A stretch of 64,000 bases of DNA. Origin: Janthinobacterium sp. 1_2014MBL_MicDiv. Its GTDB lineage: Bacteria > Pseudomonadota > Gammaproteobacteria > Burkholderiales > Burkholderiaceae_D. The stretch spans positions 1,240,001 through 1,304,000 of the forward strand of contig NZ_CP011319.1 of NCBI RefSeq assembly GCF_001865675.1. The letters are read 5' to 3'. A model generated the notes under the pieces. The model searched no databases. It was not told where the DNA came from and saw nothing but the letters and a program-made list of their open reading frames with translations. Shown piece by piece: positions 1-9,498 of this stretch. Position 1 is the stretch's first letter, and every line of letters starts with the position of its first letter. Made by a program: the position numbers and the translations under genes.

Positions 1-1
1 C

Positions 2-1075
2 GCCGCCGAAGCCGTGCTGGCGCGGCCCGGTATTGTTGTCCTGAAAGCTACGTCGGGCGCGCAAGCGCTGGAGCTGTTGCTGACGCATGAAGTGGCGCTG
101 GCCCTGATCGACGTGCAGATGCCGCAGATGGATGGCTTCGAGCTGGCCGAGCTGATACGCGGCAGTGAGCGCACGCGCAGCATCCCGCTGATTTTCCTGA
201 CGGCCGCGTCGCGCGAGCCCAGCTACAGTTTCCGCGGCTACGAAGCGGGCGCCGTCGATTTCCTGTACAAGCCGATCGACGTCAAGGCCTTGCAGAGCAA
301 GGTGGCCGTGCTGGTCCAGCTGTACCAGCAGAAACGCGAACTGTCGGCCCAGCTCGACGAGCTGAAACATGCGCTGCACTTGAATGAACTGTTCACGGCC
401 GTGCTCGGCCACGATTTGCGCACGCCGCTGTCGGTGGTGATGAATGGCGCCATGCTGTTGCCGATGATGAGCGACCACCCGAAAGTGATCGTCACGGCAC
501 AGCGCATCGAAAGCAGCGCCAAGCGCATGGCGCGCATGGTCGATCAGTTGCTGGACCTGGCGCGCATCCGTTCGGGCACGATGGAATTGCGCAGCAGCAT
601 GCACGATTACCTGGCGCTGGCGCGCGCCATCGTCGACGAATTCGACACGGCCGGCCAGGCTTCGCCCGTCGAGATCAGCAGCGTGGGCGAGCTGCACGGG
701 CAATGCGATGCGGGCCTGCTGTCGCAGGTTATCTCGAATCTGCTCAGCAATGCCATCACGCATGGCGAGGCGGGCACGCCGGTGCAGCTGGCGCTCGATG
801 GCCGGTCCGCCGACAGCATCGAATTGCGCGTGATCAATCGCGGCGTCATCGCCGCCGCCTTGCTGCCGACCCTGTTCGAACCGTTTCAGCAGGCAGGCGA
901 GAAGCGCAAGACGGGTCAGGGCCTGGGGCTGGGCCTGTACACGGTGAATATGTTCGTCAAGGCCCATGGCGGCACGGTCGAGCTGAGCTCGAGCGCCACG
1001 CAGGGCACTGTGGCCACCGTGCGCATCCCGCGCCACTGCCACGTCTGCGTGCAGCCTGAAGTGGTTGCCTCATGA
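2..1075 (+). CDS. Receiver-histidine kinase hybrid (5' end outside window)
   Basis: The frame is open from base 2, so the true start lies to the left. Order of domains: a response-regulator receiver domain (phospho-acceptor Asp in the IDVQMPQMDGF stretch near visible codon 37, conserved Lys in YKPID), a short coiled linker, a HisKA dimerisation domain (GHDLRTPLS, His codon at 410-412) and an HATPase domain ending in a GLGLGLY glycine box. This is the architecture of a cytoplasmic receiver-kinase that takes phosphate from an upstream partner and passes it on. There is no membrane segment in the visible part. The stop overlaps the start of the next kinase by ATGA, so the two are translationally coupled and probably act in one phosphorelay. 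The signal and output are unknown. Confidence 0.9.
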   Translation, partial: AAEAVLARPGIVVLKATSGAQALELLLTHEVALALIDVQMPQMDGFELAELIRGSERTRSIPLIFLTAASREPSYSFRGYEAGAVDFLYKPIDVKALQSKVAVLVQLYQQKRELSAQLDELKHALHLNELFTAVLGHDLRTPLSVVMNGAMLLPMMSDHPKVIVTAQRIESSAKRMARMVDQLLDLARIRSGTMELRSSMHDYLALARAIVDEFDTAGQASPVEISSVGELHGQCDAGLLSQVISNLLSNAITHGEAGTPVQLALDGRSADSIELRVINRGVIAAALLPTLFEPFQQAGEKRKTGQGLGLGLYTVNMFVKAHGGTVELSSSATQGTVATVRIPRHCHVCVQPEVVAS

Positions 1076-4000
1076 ATATGCCTGCCTGGCCGCGCGGCGG
1101 CGGCATCATGGGCGAGCTGGTGCGCCAGTCCGACTGGTCCGCCAGCGGCCTCGGCGCACTCGACGATTGGCCCGCCAACTTGCGCACCAGCGTGGACATC
1201 GTGCTGCATTCGCCGATGGCGATGGTGCTGATGTGGGGCCCGCGGCATGTGATGATTTATAACGACGAATACATCAAGATCGCCGGCGCGCGCCATCCTG
1301 CAGCGCTGGGCGGCACGGTGCCGGCCATCTGGCCCGAAATCTGGGACTGGAATGCGCGCATCCTGCAGGCCGGCCTGCGCGGCGAGACGCAGGTGCACCG
1401 CGAATGCTGCTTGCCGCTGCTGCGCGATGGCCAGCCCGTGGAAGTTTGTTTCGACCTGTTCTACACGCCCGTGCATGGCGCCGACGGCCAGGTCGACGGC
1501 GTGCTGTGCACGGCGCTGGAACTGACGGCGCGCATGGAAGAAGGGCGCCAGCTGAAGCTGGTCACGGCCGAACTTGGCGAACGCAACAGCGCCTTGCAAG
1601 CCGAGGGCGAAGCCGTGCGCGCGGCGAACCGCCGCCTCGACGAAGAGCGTGCGCTGCTGCGCGCCCTGTTCCAGCAGGCGCCCAGCTTCATGGCCTTGCT
1701 GCGCGGGCCGCAGCATGTGTTTGAATTGGCCAACGAGCATTATCTGCGCCTCGTGGGGCGCGGCGAACTTGAGCTGCTGGGCAATTCCGTCGAGACCGCC
1801 CTGCCGGAAGTCAAGGGACAGGGCTTCATCGACTTGCTGGACCAGGTCTACCGCAGCGGCGTCGCCTACGAGGGGCGCCAGGTGCGGGTGGACTTGCTGA
1901 CGGCCGATGGGCGGACGGGGCAGAGGTATGTCGATTTCGTGTATCAGCCGATCAAGGATGCGGATGGCGTGGTCAGCGGCATCCTCGTCGAGGGCATCGA
2001 CGTCACCGAGCGCATGGAAGGCGAGGAACGCTTGCGCCTGGCCCAGCAGGCGGGCGGCATCGGCACCTTCGAGTGGTTCCCCGACACGGGCGCGATGGTG
2101 GTGTCGCCCACGTTCCGCCGTCAGTGGGGCATACCGGACGAGCAGGAAATCACGCAGCAGCTGCTGGTCAGCCTCGTCGATGCGCGCGACTTGACGAAGG
2201 TGGGCCCCAGCAAGCTTGAGCTGGCGCAAAATCCCCTTGAATATGTGGAGTACCGCATCCGCCGTCCGCTCGACGGCGAAGTGCGCTGGATCGCGCGCCA
2301 GGGCGAGGTGGTCGACGGCCGCGTGCCGGGCCAGCGCCGCTATGTGGGCGTGTCCTTCGACGTGACGGAACGGCGCCACATCGAGGATGAGCTCACTGCC
2401 AGCCAGGAGCGCATGGCGGCCATTTTCGGCCAGGCCTCGGTGGGCTTGTCGGAACTGGGTCTCGATGGCCGCTTCCAGCGCGTCAACGGCGCCCTGTGCC
2501 GCATGCTGGGCCGCCCGGCCGAAGAACTGCTGAGCTTGAACATGAACGACATCCTGCATCCCGATGACGTGCCCGGCAACAATGTGCTGTTCCAGCGCCT
2601 GGTGGAAACGGGCGAGTCGTTCTCGCTGGAAAAACGCTACCTGAAGCCCGACGGCTCGCAAGTGTGGGTGTCGAGCAATGTCAGCCGCCTGGTCGACGAG
2701 CAGGGGCACACGCGTTCCCTGATCGCCGTCAAGACGGACATCACGGACCGGCGCCGCGTGGAAAAAGCGCTGCATGAATTGAACGAAACGCTCGAACACC
2801 GGGTCGAACAGGAAGTGAGCGAGCGCACCAAGGCGGAAGACGCCTTGCGCCAGGCGCAAAAGATGGAAGCCGTGGGCCAGCTGACGGGCGGCATCGCGCA
2901 TGACTTCAATAATGTGCTGCAAATCATTTCCGGGAATTTGCATTTGCTGGCGCACCTGGCCGGTACCGATGGCCTGATGCGCCAGCGGCTCGACACGGCC
3001 ATTGCCGCCGTCGAACGGGGCGCCAAGCTGTCGTCGCACTTGCTGGCGTTTGCGCGGCGTCAACCGCTGAAGCCCGTGGTGGCGGACCTGGCGCGTGTCG
3101 TGCGCAACATGGATGCGCTGCTGCGGCGCGCCTTGGGCGAAGCCATCGACATCGTGCTCGTCGGCGGCGGCGGGCTGTGGAATACCCTGGTCGACCGCAG
3201 CCAGATTGAAAACGTCATCCTGAACCTGGCCATCAATGCGCGCGACGCCATGGATGGCGTGGGCAAGCTGACCATCGAGCTCGGTAATGTCGTGCTCGAT
3301 GAAAACTATGTGCAAAAGCTCGTCGACGTGCCGGCCGGCCAGTATGTGATGCTGTCGGTGACCGATACGGGCCATGGCATGAGCGGTTCCGTGCTGCAGC
3401 GCGCGTTCGAACCGTTCTTCACCACCAAGCCGGAAGGGGCGGGCACGGGCCTGGGCCTGTCGATGGCCTATGGTTTCGTCACGCAAAGCCGTGGCCATAT
3501 CCGCATTTACAGTGAACCTGGCGTGGGCACGGGAGTCAAAATCTATTTGCCCCGCTCCCTGATGGCAGAAGCGGACGAAGAGCTGGAATTGAGCGGCGTC
3601 GTCACGGGCGGCACGGAAACCGTGCTGGTAGTGGAAGACGATGTGGGCGTGCGCACGACGGTGGTCGACATGCTGGGCGCGCTTGGCTATACGGTGCTCA
3701 AGGCCGAGGATGGCGAAAGCGCGCTGGCCGTGCTGCACAGCGGCGCGCAAATCGATTTGTTGTTTACGGATGTGATCATGCCCGGCCCCGTCAGCAGCAC
3801 GGAGATGGCGCGCCAGGCGCGCGAGTTGCAGCCCGATATCGCCGTGCTGTTTACGTCCGGCTACGCGCAGGATGTCATCGTACACGAGGGGCGGCTGGAC
3901 GCGGGCGTGGAATTGCTCAGCAAGCCGTACCGGCGCGAAGAGCTGGCGCGCAAGCTGCGCCACGTGCTGGCCAACCGCCAGCAGCAATTGCGCGCGCGCC

Positions 4001-4461
4001 AGTTCGAGCTGGCCGGCACCCCGGTGGCCGGCGGTCCGATGGCCAGCGCGCGCCAGGCCGGCACGCCGGGACTGGACTTGACGGGCCACGCATTGGTACC
4101 GCAGGGGGACATGCCGACATCGATGAAAATTCTCGTGGTGGAAGATAACCTCGATTCGCAACTGATGGTGTGCGAGCTGGTGGGCATGCTCGGGCATACG
4201 GTGAGCGGCGTGTCCGATGGCGAAGCCGCGTGGCAATTGCTAAGTGAGCAAGACTTCGATATCCTGTTTACCGATGTCAGCCTGCCCGGCATGTCGGGCA
4301 TCGCACTGGCACGCATGGTGCTGCGCGAGAAACCGGACATGCGCATCATCTTTTCCACCGGCTATGGCAAGGAATCGATGGATGAACTGGGCTTTTCCGC
4401 CAGCGTCCTGCGCAAACCGTATGACTTGACGGAGTTGCAAGCGGCACTCGACCAATCCTGA
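1072..4461 (+). CDS. Multi-PAS hybrid histidine kinase with two receiver domains
   Basis: A 1129-residue soluble-looking sensor kinase. The N-terminal half holds about four PAS-like modules (roughly residues 20-140, 190-310, 315-430 and 440-560), several ending in the typical D-[IV]-T-[ED]-R exit motif. HisKA follows with the H-box GGIAHDFNN (His610), then an HATPase domain (GTGLGLSM). Two C-terminal receiver domains carry Asp900 (FTDVIMP) and Asp1068 (FTDVSLPG). The HDFNN-type H-box with trailing receivers is common in light, redox or oxygen sensing PAS kinases, but no ligand-specific residues can be read here. ATG at 1072 overlaps the preceding kinase stop. No DNA-binding output gene follows in the window, so the final target lies elsewhere. 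Confidence 0.92.
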   Translation: MNMPAWPRGGGIMGELVRQSDWSASGLGALDDWPANLRTSVDIVLHSPMAMVLMWGPRHVMIYNDEYIKIAGARHPAALGGTVPAIWPEIWDWNARILQAGLRGETQVHRECCLPLLRDGQPVEVCFDLFYTPVHGADGQVDGVLCTALELTARMEEGRQLKLVTAELGERNSALQAEGEAVRAANRRLDEERALLRALFQQAPSFMALLRGPQHVFELANEHYLRLVGRGELELLGNSVETALPEVKGQGFIDLLDQVYRSGVAYEGRQVRVDLLTADGRTGQRYVDFVYQPIKDADGVVSGILVEGIDVTERMEGEERLRLAQQAGGIGTFEWFPDTGAMVVSPTFRRQWGIPDEQEITQQLLVSLVDARDLTKVGPSKLELAQNPLEYVEYRIRRPLDGEVRWIARQGEVVDGRVPGQRRYVGVSFDVTERRHIEDELTASQERMAAIFGQASVGLSELGLDGRFQRVNGALCRMLGRPAEELLSLNMNDILHPDDVPGNNVLFQRLVETGESFSLEKRYLKPDGSQVWVSSNVSRLVDEQGHTRSLIAVKTDITDRRRVEKALHELNETLEHRVEQEVSERTKAEDALRQAQKMEAVGQLTGGIAHDFNNVLQIISGNLHLLAHLAGTDGLMRQRLDTAIAAVERGAKLSSHLLAFARRQPLKPVVADLARVVRNMDALLRRALGEAIDIVLVGGGGLWNTLVDRSQIENVILNLAINARDAMDGVGKLTIELGNVVLDENYVQKLVDVPAGQYVMLSVTDTGHGMSGSVLQRAFEPFFTTKPEGAGTGLGLSMAYGFVTQSRGHIRIYSEPGVGTGVKIYLPRSLMAEADEELELSGVVTGGTETVLVVEDDVGVRTTVVDMLGALGYTVLKAEDGESALAVLHSGAQIDLLFTDVIMPGPVSSTEMARQARELQPDIAVLFTSGYAQDVIVHEGRLDAGVELLSKPYRREELARKLRHVLANRQQQLRARQFELAGTPVAGGPMASARQAGTPGLDLTGHALVPQGDMPTSMKILVVEDNLDSQLMVCELVGMLGHTVSGVSDGEAAWQLLSEQDFDILFTDVSLPGMSGIALARMVLREKPDMRIIFSTGYGKESMDELGFSASVLRKPYDLTELQAALDQS

Positions 4462-4509
4462 CGGGCACGCGCCTTCCCGGGCCGCCAGTCTCACCCTGCA
4501 GAGGCAAGC

Positions 4510-4908
4510 ATGACCCCTGAACTGACTATGCTCGGCTGTACCCTGGTGCTGGCCCTCGTGCAAATCCTGCTGCCGGCGATGTTCCGCACGCGCGAAACGG
4601 GCACGGCCTACAATGTGGGCGCGCGCGACGACGACGGCCCGCCCGTGGGCAAGGTCACGCGCCGCCTGCAGCGGGCCCAGGCCAATCTGTTTGAAACCCT
4701 GCCCCTGTTCGCCACCGCCGTGCTGATCGCCCACGTCACGGCGCAGGAAAGCGCACTGACCTTGTACGGCGCCGCCCTGTACCTGGCCGCGCGCGTGCTC
4801 TACCTGCCCCTGTACGCGTTCGGCGTGCCCGTTGTGCGCACGCTCGTGTGGTGCGTGTCCATCGCCGGCCTGCTGATGCTGTACTGGGCCATACTGTTCG
4901 CTTCGTGA
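4510..4908 (+). CDS. MAPEG family membrane protein
   Basis: A 132-residue protein with about four hydrophobic segments and the features of the MAPEG family: an N-terminal transmembrane helix, a polar loop with NVGARDD, and an R[RL]xRAQxNxxE-type motif (RRLQRAQANLFETLP). Family members include microsomal glutathione transferases; bacterial versions are mostly uncharacterised. The length is normal. GAGGCAAGC precedes the ATG. It sits alone between the kinase operon and the recQ-like gene, and nothing in the context points to a substrate. Confidence 0.88.
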   Translation: MTPELTMLGCTLVLALVQILLPAMFRTRETGTAYNVGARDDDGPPVGKVTRRLQRAQANLFETLPLFATAVLIAHVTAQESALTLYGAALYLAARVLYLPLYAFGVPVVRTLVWCVSIAGLLMLYWAILFAS

Positions 4909-5014
4909 ATTCCTACAGCGGCTGTGGCGCCTGTCCTATGGCGGCGCGCCAGGCCCGGCCGTAAAGTGGCGGCAAGCTGGCGACGGGCGCCGGCATTTGA
5001 CGGACCCCACCACG

Positions 5015-6730
5015 ATGGCCACGACCGCTTCCATAGTGAAAGACAAGGGCAGCGCCAGCCTTGCTCCCCGGCGTGCGCGCCAGATCGCGCGCTTGCTGCG
5101 CGCGGTATTTGGCGTGCAACGGCTGCGCGCGGGCCAGCAGGAAGTCATCGACAGCGTGCTGGCCGGGCGCGATACCCTGGCCATCATGCCCACCGGCAGC
5201 GGCAAGTCGCTGTGCTACCAGCTGCCCGCCGCGCTGTTGCCGGGCGCAACCCTCGTGGTGTCGCCGCTGATCTCGCTGATGCAGGACCAGTTGGACAAGC
5301 TGCAGGCGCTGGGCATCACGGCCGTGCAGCTCAACAGCAGCCTGACGCGCGCCGAGGAAGATGCGGCCACCGCCCGCATAGCCGCAGGCGGCAAGCTCAT
5401 CATCTTTTGCACGCCGGAACGCCTGGCGACGGCCGACTTCCTGGCCCTGCTGGCCGGCGCGCCGCCGTCCCTGGTGGTGATCGACGAAGCCCACTGCATT
5501 TCCCAGTGGGGCCATGATTTCCGTCCCGCCTACCTGGAGATCGCGGCCGCCCTGCGCGCGCTGGGCCGTCCGCCCGTGCTGGCGCTGACGGCCACGGCCA
5601 CCGATGACGTCGTGGCCGACATCCGCGCGCAGCTGGACGCGCCGAAGCTGCACGTCGTCAGCACGGGCATCTATCGCGCCAATCTGCGCTATGGCGTGAT
5701 CCAGGTCACCAATGCGGGCGAGCAACAGGATACGGCCTTGCGCCTGCTGCGCGAGACGGCCGGCACGGGCATCGTCTACGCGGCGACCGTCAAGGCCGTT
5801 GTCGATCTGGCGGCACGGCTGGAGGGCCTCGGTGAAAGCGTCACCTGCTACCACGGCAAGCTGGCGGCGCGCGAGCGCAAGCAGAACCAGGCGCTGTTCA
5901 TGGGCGGCGAGCGCCGCATCATGGTGGCCACCAACGCCTTCGGCATGGGCATCGACAAGCCCGACACGCGCTTCGTGATCCACCTGCAAGTGCCGGCCAA
6001 CCTGGAAGCGTATTACCAGGAATCGGGCCGGGCCGGGCGCGACGGCTTGCCCGCCGACTGCACCTTGCTGTATTTCCAGGAAGACAAGCGGGTGCAGCAA
6101 TTTTTCCTGGCGAAACACTATCCCACGGCCGACGAACTGGCCGCCATCGTGGCCGTCGCGCGGGAATTGCCGGCCACGTTCGCTTTTGACGCATTGGCAT
6201 CGGGCTTGCCCGAGTTGTCCGATGGCCACCTGAAGGTGTGCCTGAAGCTGCTCAAGGATGGCAAGCTGCTGCGCCAGGACCGCCGGCTCGGCTACCGCCT
6301 GAAAGCGCCATCGGCCGGCTCGCCCACGTACGCGCAACTGGCGCGCATCTATGTCGACAAGCAGGAGCGCGACAGGCAGGCGCTCGAACAGATGGTGGCG
6401 TATGCGCAAAGCGGTTTTTGCCGCTGGAAGCTGCTGCTCGATTACTTTGGCGATGCGGGCGACTTCGAGCGCTGCTGCACTTGCGACAATTGCCAGGCGC
6501 CGCCCGCGCTGGCCACGCCCATCGACCTGGACGAGGCTGCGGGGCCGTGCATACGGGCGGATGCCGCGCCGTCGCCGCCGCCCGTGCCGCCGATCGCCGT
6601 CGGCAGCCGAGTGCGCGTGCCGCGCTTCGATATCGGCACCGTGCTGTCGGTGGCGGGCGACCAGGTCACAATTGCCTTTCCGGAAGAGACGACGCGCACC
6701 TTCATGGCGGAATTCGTTGCCCCGGCGTGA
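5015..6730 (+). CDS. recQ: RecQ-family ATP-dependent DNA helicase
   Basis: A superfamily 2 helicase of about 571 residues with Walker A MPTGSGKSLCYQ, the Walker B box VVIDEAHCISQWGHDFRP, motif III LTATAT and motif VI ESGRAGRDG. After the helicase core, a four-cysteine zinc region (CRWKLLLDYFGD ... CCTCDNC) marks the RecQ C-terminal region. No HRDC domain is visible; the last 60 residues form a small beta-rich domain (GSRVRVPRFDIGTVLSV ... FPEETTRTFMAEF) instead. It unwinds DNA 3' to 5' in recombination and repair. An in-frame TTG at 4997 is an alternative start; neither start has a strong Shine-Dalgarno. It may be a second, shorter RecQ rather than the main one. It lies just upstream of the ligase repair cluster. 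Confidence 0.9.
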   Translation: MATTASIVKDKGSASLAPRRARQIARLLRAVFGVQRLRAGQQEVIDSVLAGRDTLAIMPTGSGKSLCYQLPAALLPGATLVVSPLISLMQDQLDKLQALGITAVQLNSSLTRAEEDAATARIAAGGKLIIFCTPERLATADFLALLAGAPPSLVVIDEAHCISQWGHDFRPAYLEIAAALRALGRPPVLALTATATDDVVADIRAQLDAPKLHVVSTGIYRANLRYGVIQVTNAGEQQDTALRLLRETAGTGIVYAATVKAVVDLAARLEGLGESVTCYHGKLAARERKQNQALFMGGERRIMVATNAFGMGIDKPDTRFVIHLQVPANLEAYYQESGRAGRDGLPADCTLLYFQEDKRVQQFFLAKHYPTADELAAIVAVARELPATFAFDALASGLPELSDGHLKVCLKLLKDGKLLRQDRRLGYRLKAPSAGSPTYAQLARIYVDKQERDRQALEQMVAYAQSGFCRWKLLLDYFGDAGDFERCCTCDNCQAPPALATPIDLDEAAGPCIRADAAPSPPPVPPIAVGSRVRVPRFDIGTVLSVAGDQVTIAFPEETTRTFMAEFVAPA

Positions 6731-6820
6731 GTCCAGTGTGCGCTGCCGGACAGATGACCTGGCGCCAGCGCGCTAGACTCAAGCCATTCCAACGCTGTTC
6801 TTGACCGTGGGGAGCGAGGC

Positions 6821-7864
6821 ATGGCAGACATGGTGGTGGTGCGCAAGGAAGGCCTGTATTGCGTGCCGGGGCAGTTCTACATTGATCCGTGGCGACCCGT
6901 CGAGCGCGCCATCATCACGCATGCGCATGCCGACCATGCGCGCGTCGGACACCGGCACTACCTGTGCGCGGCCAGTGGCGTGGCGGTGCTGCGCGCGCGC
7001 CTGGGGCCGGTATCCATCCAGGGCCTCGCGTATGGCGAGACCGTCGACCATCACGGCGTGACGGTGTCGCTGCATCCGGCCGGCCACGTGCTCGGTTCGG
7101 CCCAGGTGCGCATGGAACACGGCGGCCAGGTCTGGGTGGCGTCCGGCGACTACAAGCTGCAGCCCGATCCCACCTGTGCGCCATTCGAGCCCGTGCGCTG
7201 CGACACGTTCATCACGGAATCGACATTCGGCCTGCCCATCTACCGCTGGCAGGCACCGCAGGAAATCAACGACGAGATCAATCAGTGGTGGCGCAGGAAC
7301 GCGGCCGAGGGGCGCACCAGCGTGCTGTTCTGCTATGCCTTCGGCAAGGCGCAACGCATCCTGGCGGGCCTTGACGCCGCCATCGGTCCCATTATCTGCC
7401 ATGGCGCGGCGCAGGTATTGACGCAGGTCTACCGCGAATCGGGCGTGGCCTTGCCCGCTACCGTCATGGTGGGCGATGTCACGGACAAGGCCGCCTTGAA
7501 GACGGCCATGGTGATCGCGCCGCCATCGGCGGCCGGCTCGCCGTGGATGAAGCGCTTCGGCGATTACAGCGATGCGTTCGCCAGCGGCTGGATGCTGCTG
7601 CGCGGCGCGCGCCGGCGGCGTGGCGTGGACCGCGGCTTCGTGCTGTCCGACCATGCGGACTGGCCCGGCCTGATGCAAGCCATCACGGCCACGCAGGCCG
7701 AACGCATCATCGTCACGCATGGCTCGATTCCCGTGATGGTGCGCTGGCTGCAGCAGAACGGCTGGCAGGCGGGCGGCTTCGACACGGAGTATGGCGACGA
7801 CGAGGCCGACGATGGCGCCGATGCGGCCTCGGCGACGGCGCAGGAGGGCGCGCCCCATGCGTGA
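6821..7864 (+). CDS. Ligase-associated DNA exonuclease (metallo-beta-lactamase fold)
   Basis: A 347-residue member of the metallo-beta-lactamase/beta-CASP group with the metal motif HAHADHAR near the N terminus, a second histidine in HPAGHVLGSAQ, Asp in SGDYK, and LSDHADW and THGS motifs at the C terminus. This matches the ligase-associated exonuclease family that is always found with an ATP-dependent ligase and an Lhr helicase. GGGGAGCGAGGC precedes the ATG. The stop overlaps the ligase start by 8 bases, so it is the first gene of a tightly coupled four-gene repair operon. Confidence 0.92.
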   Translation: MADMVVVRKEGLYCVPGQFYIDPWRPVERAIITHAHADHARVGHRHYLCAASGVAVLRARLGPVSIQGLAYGETVDHHGVTVSLHPAGHVLGSAQVRMEHGGQVWVASGDYKLQPDPTCAPFEPVRCDTFITESTFGLPIYRWQAPQEINDEINQWWRRNAAEGRTSVLFCYAFGKAQRILAGLDAAIGPIICHGAAQVLTQVYRESGVALPATVMVGDVTDKAALKTAMVIAPPSAAGSPWMKRFGDYSDAFASGWMLLRGARRRRGVDRGFVLSDHADWPGLMQAITATQAERIIVTHGSIPVMVRWLQQNGWQAGGFDTEYGDDEADDGADAASATAQEGAPHA

Positions 7865-9488
7865 ATTTGCCCTGCTGTACGCGGAACTCGACGAAACCAC
7901 GTCCACCGGCCGCAAGCTGGCCGCGCTGCAAGCCTACTTTCGCCGCGCCATGCCCGAAGATGCGGCCTGGGCCGTGTATTTCCTCGCCGGCGGCAAGCCG
8001 CGCCAGGCCGTGCCCACCAAGCTGCTGCGCGACTATGCGACCGAATGCGCGGGCCTCGACGCCTGGCTGTTCGACGAGGCCTATCACGCAGTCGGCGACC
8101 TGGCGGAAACCATCGCCCTGATCCTGCCCGCGCCCACGCGCCGCAGCGACATCGGCCTGGCCGAGTGGGTCGAGCGGCGCATCGCGCCGTTGCGCGGCGC
8201 GGCGCCGGAAGCCATCCGCGCAGCCTTGCTGGCGTACTGGGACGAGCTGGAAACGCGCGAACGCTTCCTGCTCGTCAAACTGATAGGCGGCGGCTTTCGC
8301 GTCGGCGTGTCGAAGCTGCTGGTGACGCGCGCGCTGGCCGGCATCGCCGCCATCGACAGCAAGCTGGTCGCGCAGCGCCTGATGGGCTGGACCGATGGCA
8401 AGGTCAGTCCCACGGGCGCGGGTTTTCTCAAACTGATCGGCGCGCAATCGGACGACGAGCATGCGCTGCGCGGCGGCCAGCCATACCCGTTCTTCCTCGC
8501 GCACCCGCTGCAAGCCACGCCGGCCAGCCTGGGCGACGTGGCCGACTGGCTGGTCGAGTGGAAATACGACGGCATGCGCGCGCAGCTGCTGCGCCGCGAC
8601 GGCGCCAGCTGGCTGTGGTCGCGCGGCGAGGAACTGATCACCGAGCGCTTTCCCGAACTGGCGCAGCTGTCCCTGCCGGAGGGCTGCGTGCTCGATGGCG
8701 AAATCCTCATCTGGCAACCGGGCGACGTACCGGCGCCATTTGCCGACCTGCAAAAGCGCATGGGCCGCAAGACGGTATCGCCCAAGCTCTTGATGGAATT
8801 GCCGGCCGTGCTGGTGGCCTACGACGTGCTGGAACTCGATGGCGTCGATATCCGCCACCTGCCGCAGCGCGAACGCAGGGCGCTGCTGGAAACGCTGGTC
8901 GCCGGCGTGGCTTCTCCCGCGCTGCGTTTGTCGCCGCGCATCGCCGCCGACAGCTGGGAGGCGCTGGCCGCCATCCGCGCGGAATCGCGCGCGCGCGGCG
9001 TGGAAGGCATGATGCTCAAGGCCATGTCGGCCGCATATGGCGTGGGGCGCACGAAGGACGTGGGCACCTGGTGGAAGTGGAAGATCGATCCCTATGCCGT
9101 CGACGCCGTGCTGATCTACGCCCAGGCAGGCCACGGCCGGCGCGCCTCGCTGTACACCGACTATACGTTTGCCGTGTGGGATGCAGCAGGGGAGGGCGAG
9201 CGCAAGCTGGTGCCGTTCGCCAAGGCGTATTCGGGCTTGACCGATGCGCAGATCGCGCAAGTCGACGCGGCCATCCGCAAGACGACCATCGAGAAATTCG
9301 GCCCCGTGCGCAGCGTCAAGCCGACCATGGTCTTCGAGATCGGCTTCGAGGGCATTGCCGCCTCGAGTCGGCACAAGGCGGGCATCGCCGTGCGCTTCCC
9401 GCGCATCCTGCGCCGCCGCGAAGACAAGGCCATCGCCGACGCCGACACGCTGGCCACCCTGCAGGCGCTGCTGGCCAGTGCCGCATGA
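7857..9488 (+). CDS. ATP-dependent DNA ligase (Lhr-associated type)
   Basis: A 543-residue ligase. The adenylation motif is EWKYDGMRAQ with Lys236 as the predicted AMP-accepting residue; further nucleotidyltransferase motifs include SRGEELITERFPEL, LDGEI, GMMLK and WWKWKIDPY. The N terminus is the alpha-helical DNA-binding domain seen in LigB/LigC-like bacterial ATP-dependent enzymes, and the C terminus is an OB-fold. I chose the ATG at 7857 because it overlaps the previous stop by 8 bases and gives the usual family start (MREFALLY); the longer frame upstream reads as Arg-rich noise. It seals nicks or breaks after the companion exonuclease and helicase have processed the ends. Confidence 0.93.
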   Translation: MREFALLYAELDETTSTGRKLAALQAYFRRAMPEDAAWAVYFLAGGKPRQAVPTKLLRDYATECAGLDAWLFDEAYHAVGDLAETIALILPAPTRRSDIGLAEWVERRIAPLRGAAPEAIRAALLAYWDELETRERFLLVKLIGGGFRVGVSKLLVTRALAGIAAIDSKLVAQRLMGWTDGKVSPTGAGFLKLIGAQSDDEHALRGGQPYPFFLAHPLQATPASLGDVADWLVEWKYDGMRAQLLRRDGASWLWSRGEELITERFPELAQLSLPEGCVLDGEILIWQPGDVPAPFADLQKRMGRKTVSPKLLMELPAVLVAYDVLELDGVDIRHLPQRERRALLETLVAGVASPALRLSPRIAADSWEALAAIRAESRARGVEGMMLKAMSAAYGVGRTKDVGTWWKWKIDPYAVDAVLIYAQAGHGRRASLYTDYTFAVWDAAGEGERKLVPFAKAYSGLTDAQIAQVDAAIRKTTIEKFGPVRSVKPTMVFEIGFEGIAASSRHKAGIAVRFPRILRRREDKAIADADTLATLQALLASAA

Positions 9489-9498
9489 GAGGCGATAC

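Noticed and set aside
916..4236. A 1106-codon open frame on the minus strand across the two kinases
   Set aside because: It mirrors strong coding on the plus strand, is rich in Arg, His, Gln and Ala, and has no recognisable domain. Long antisense frames are common in GC-rich DNA.
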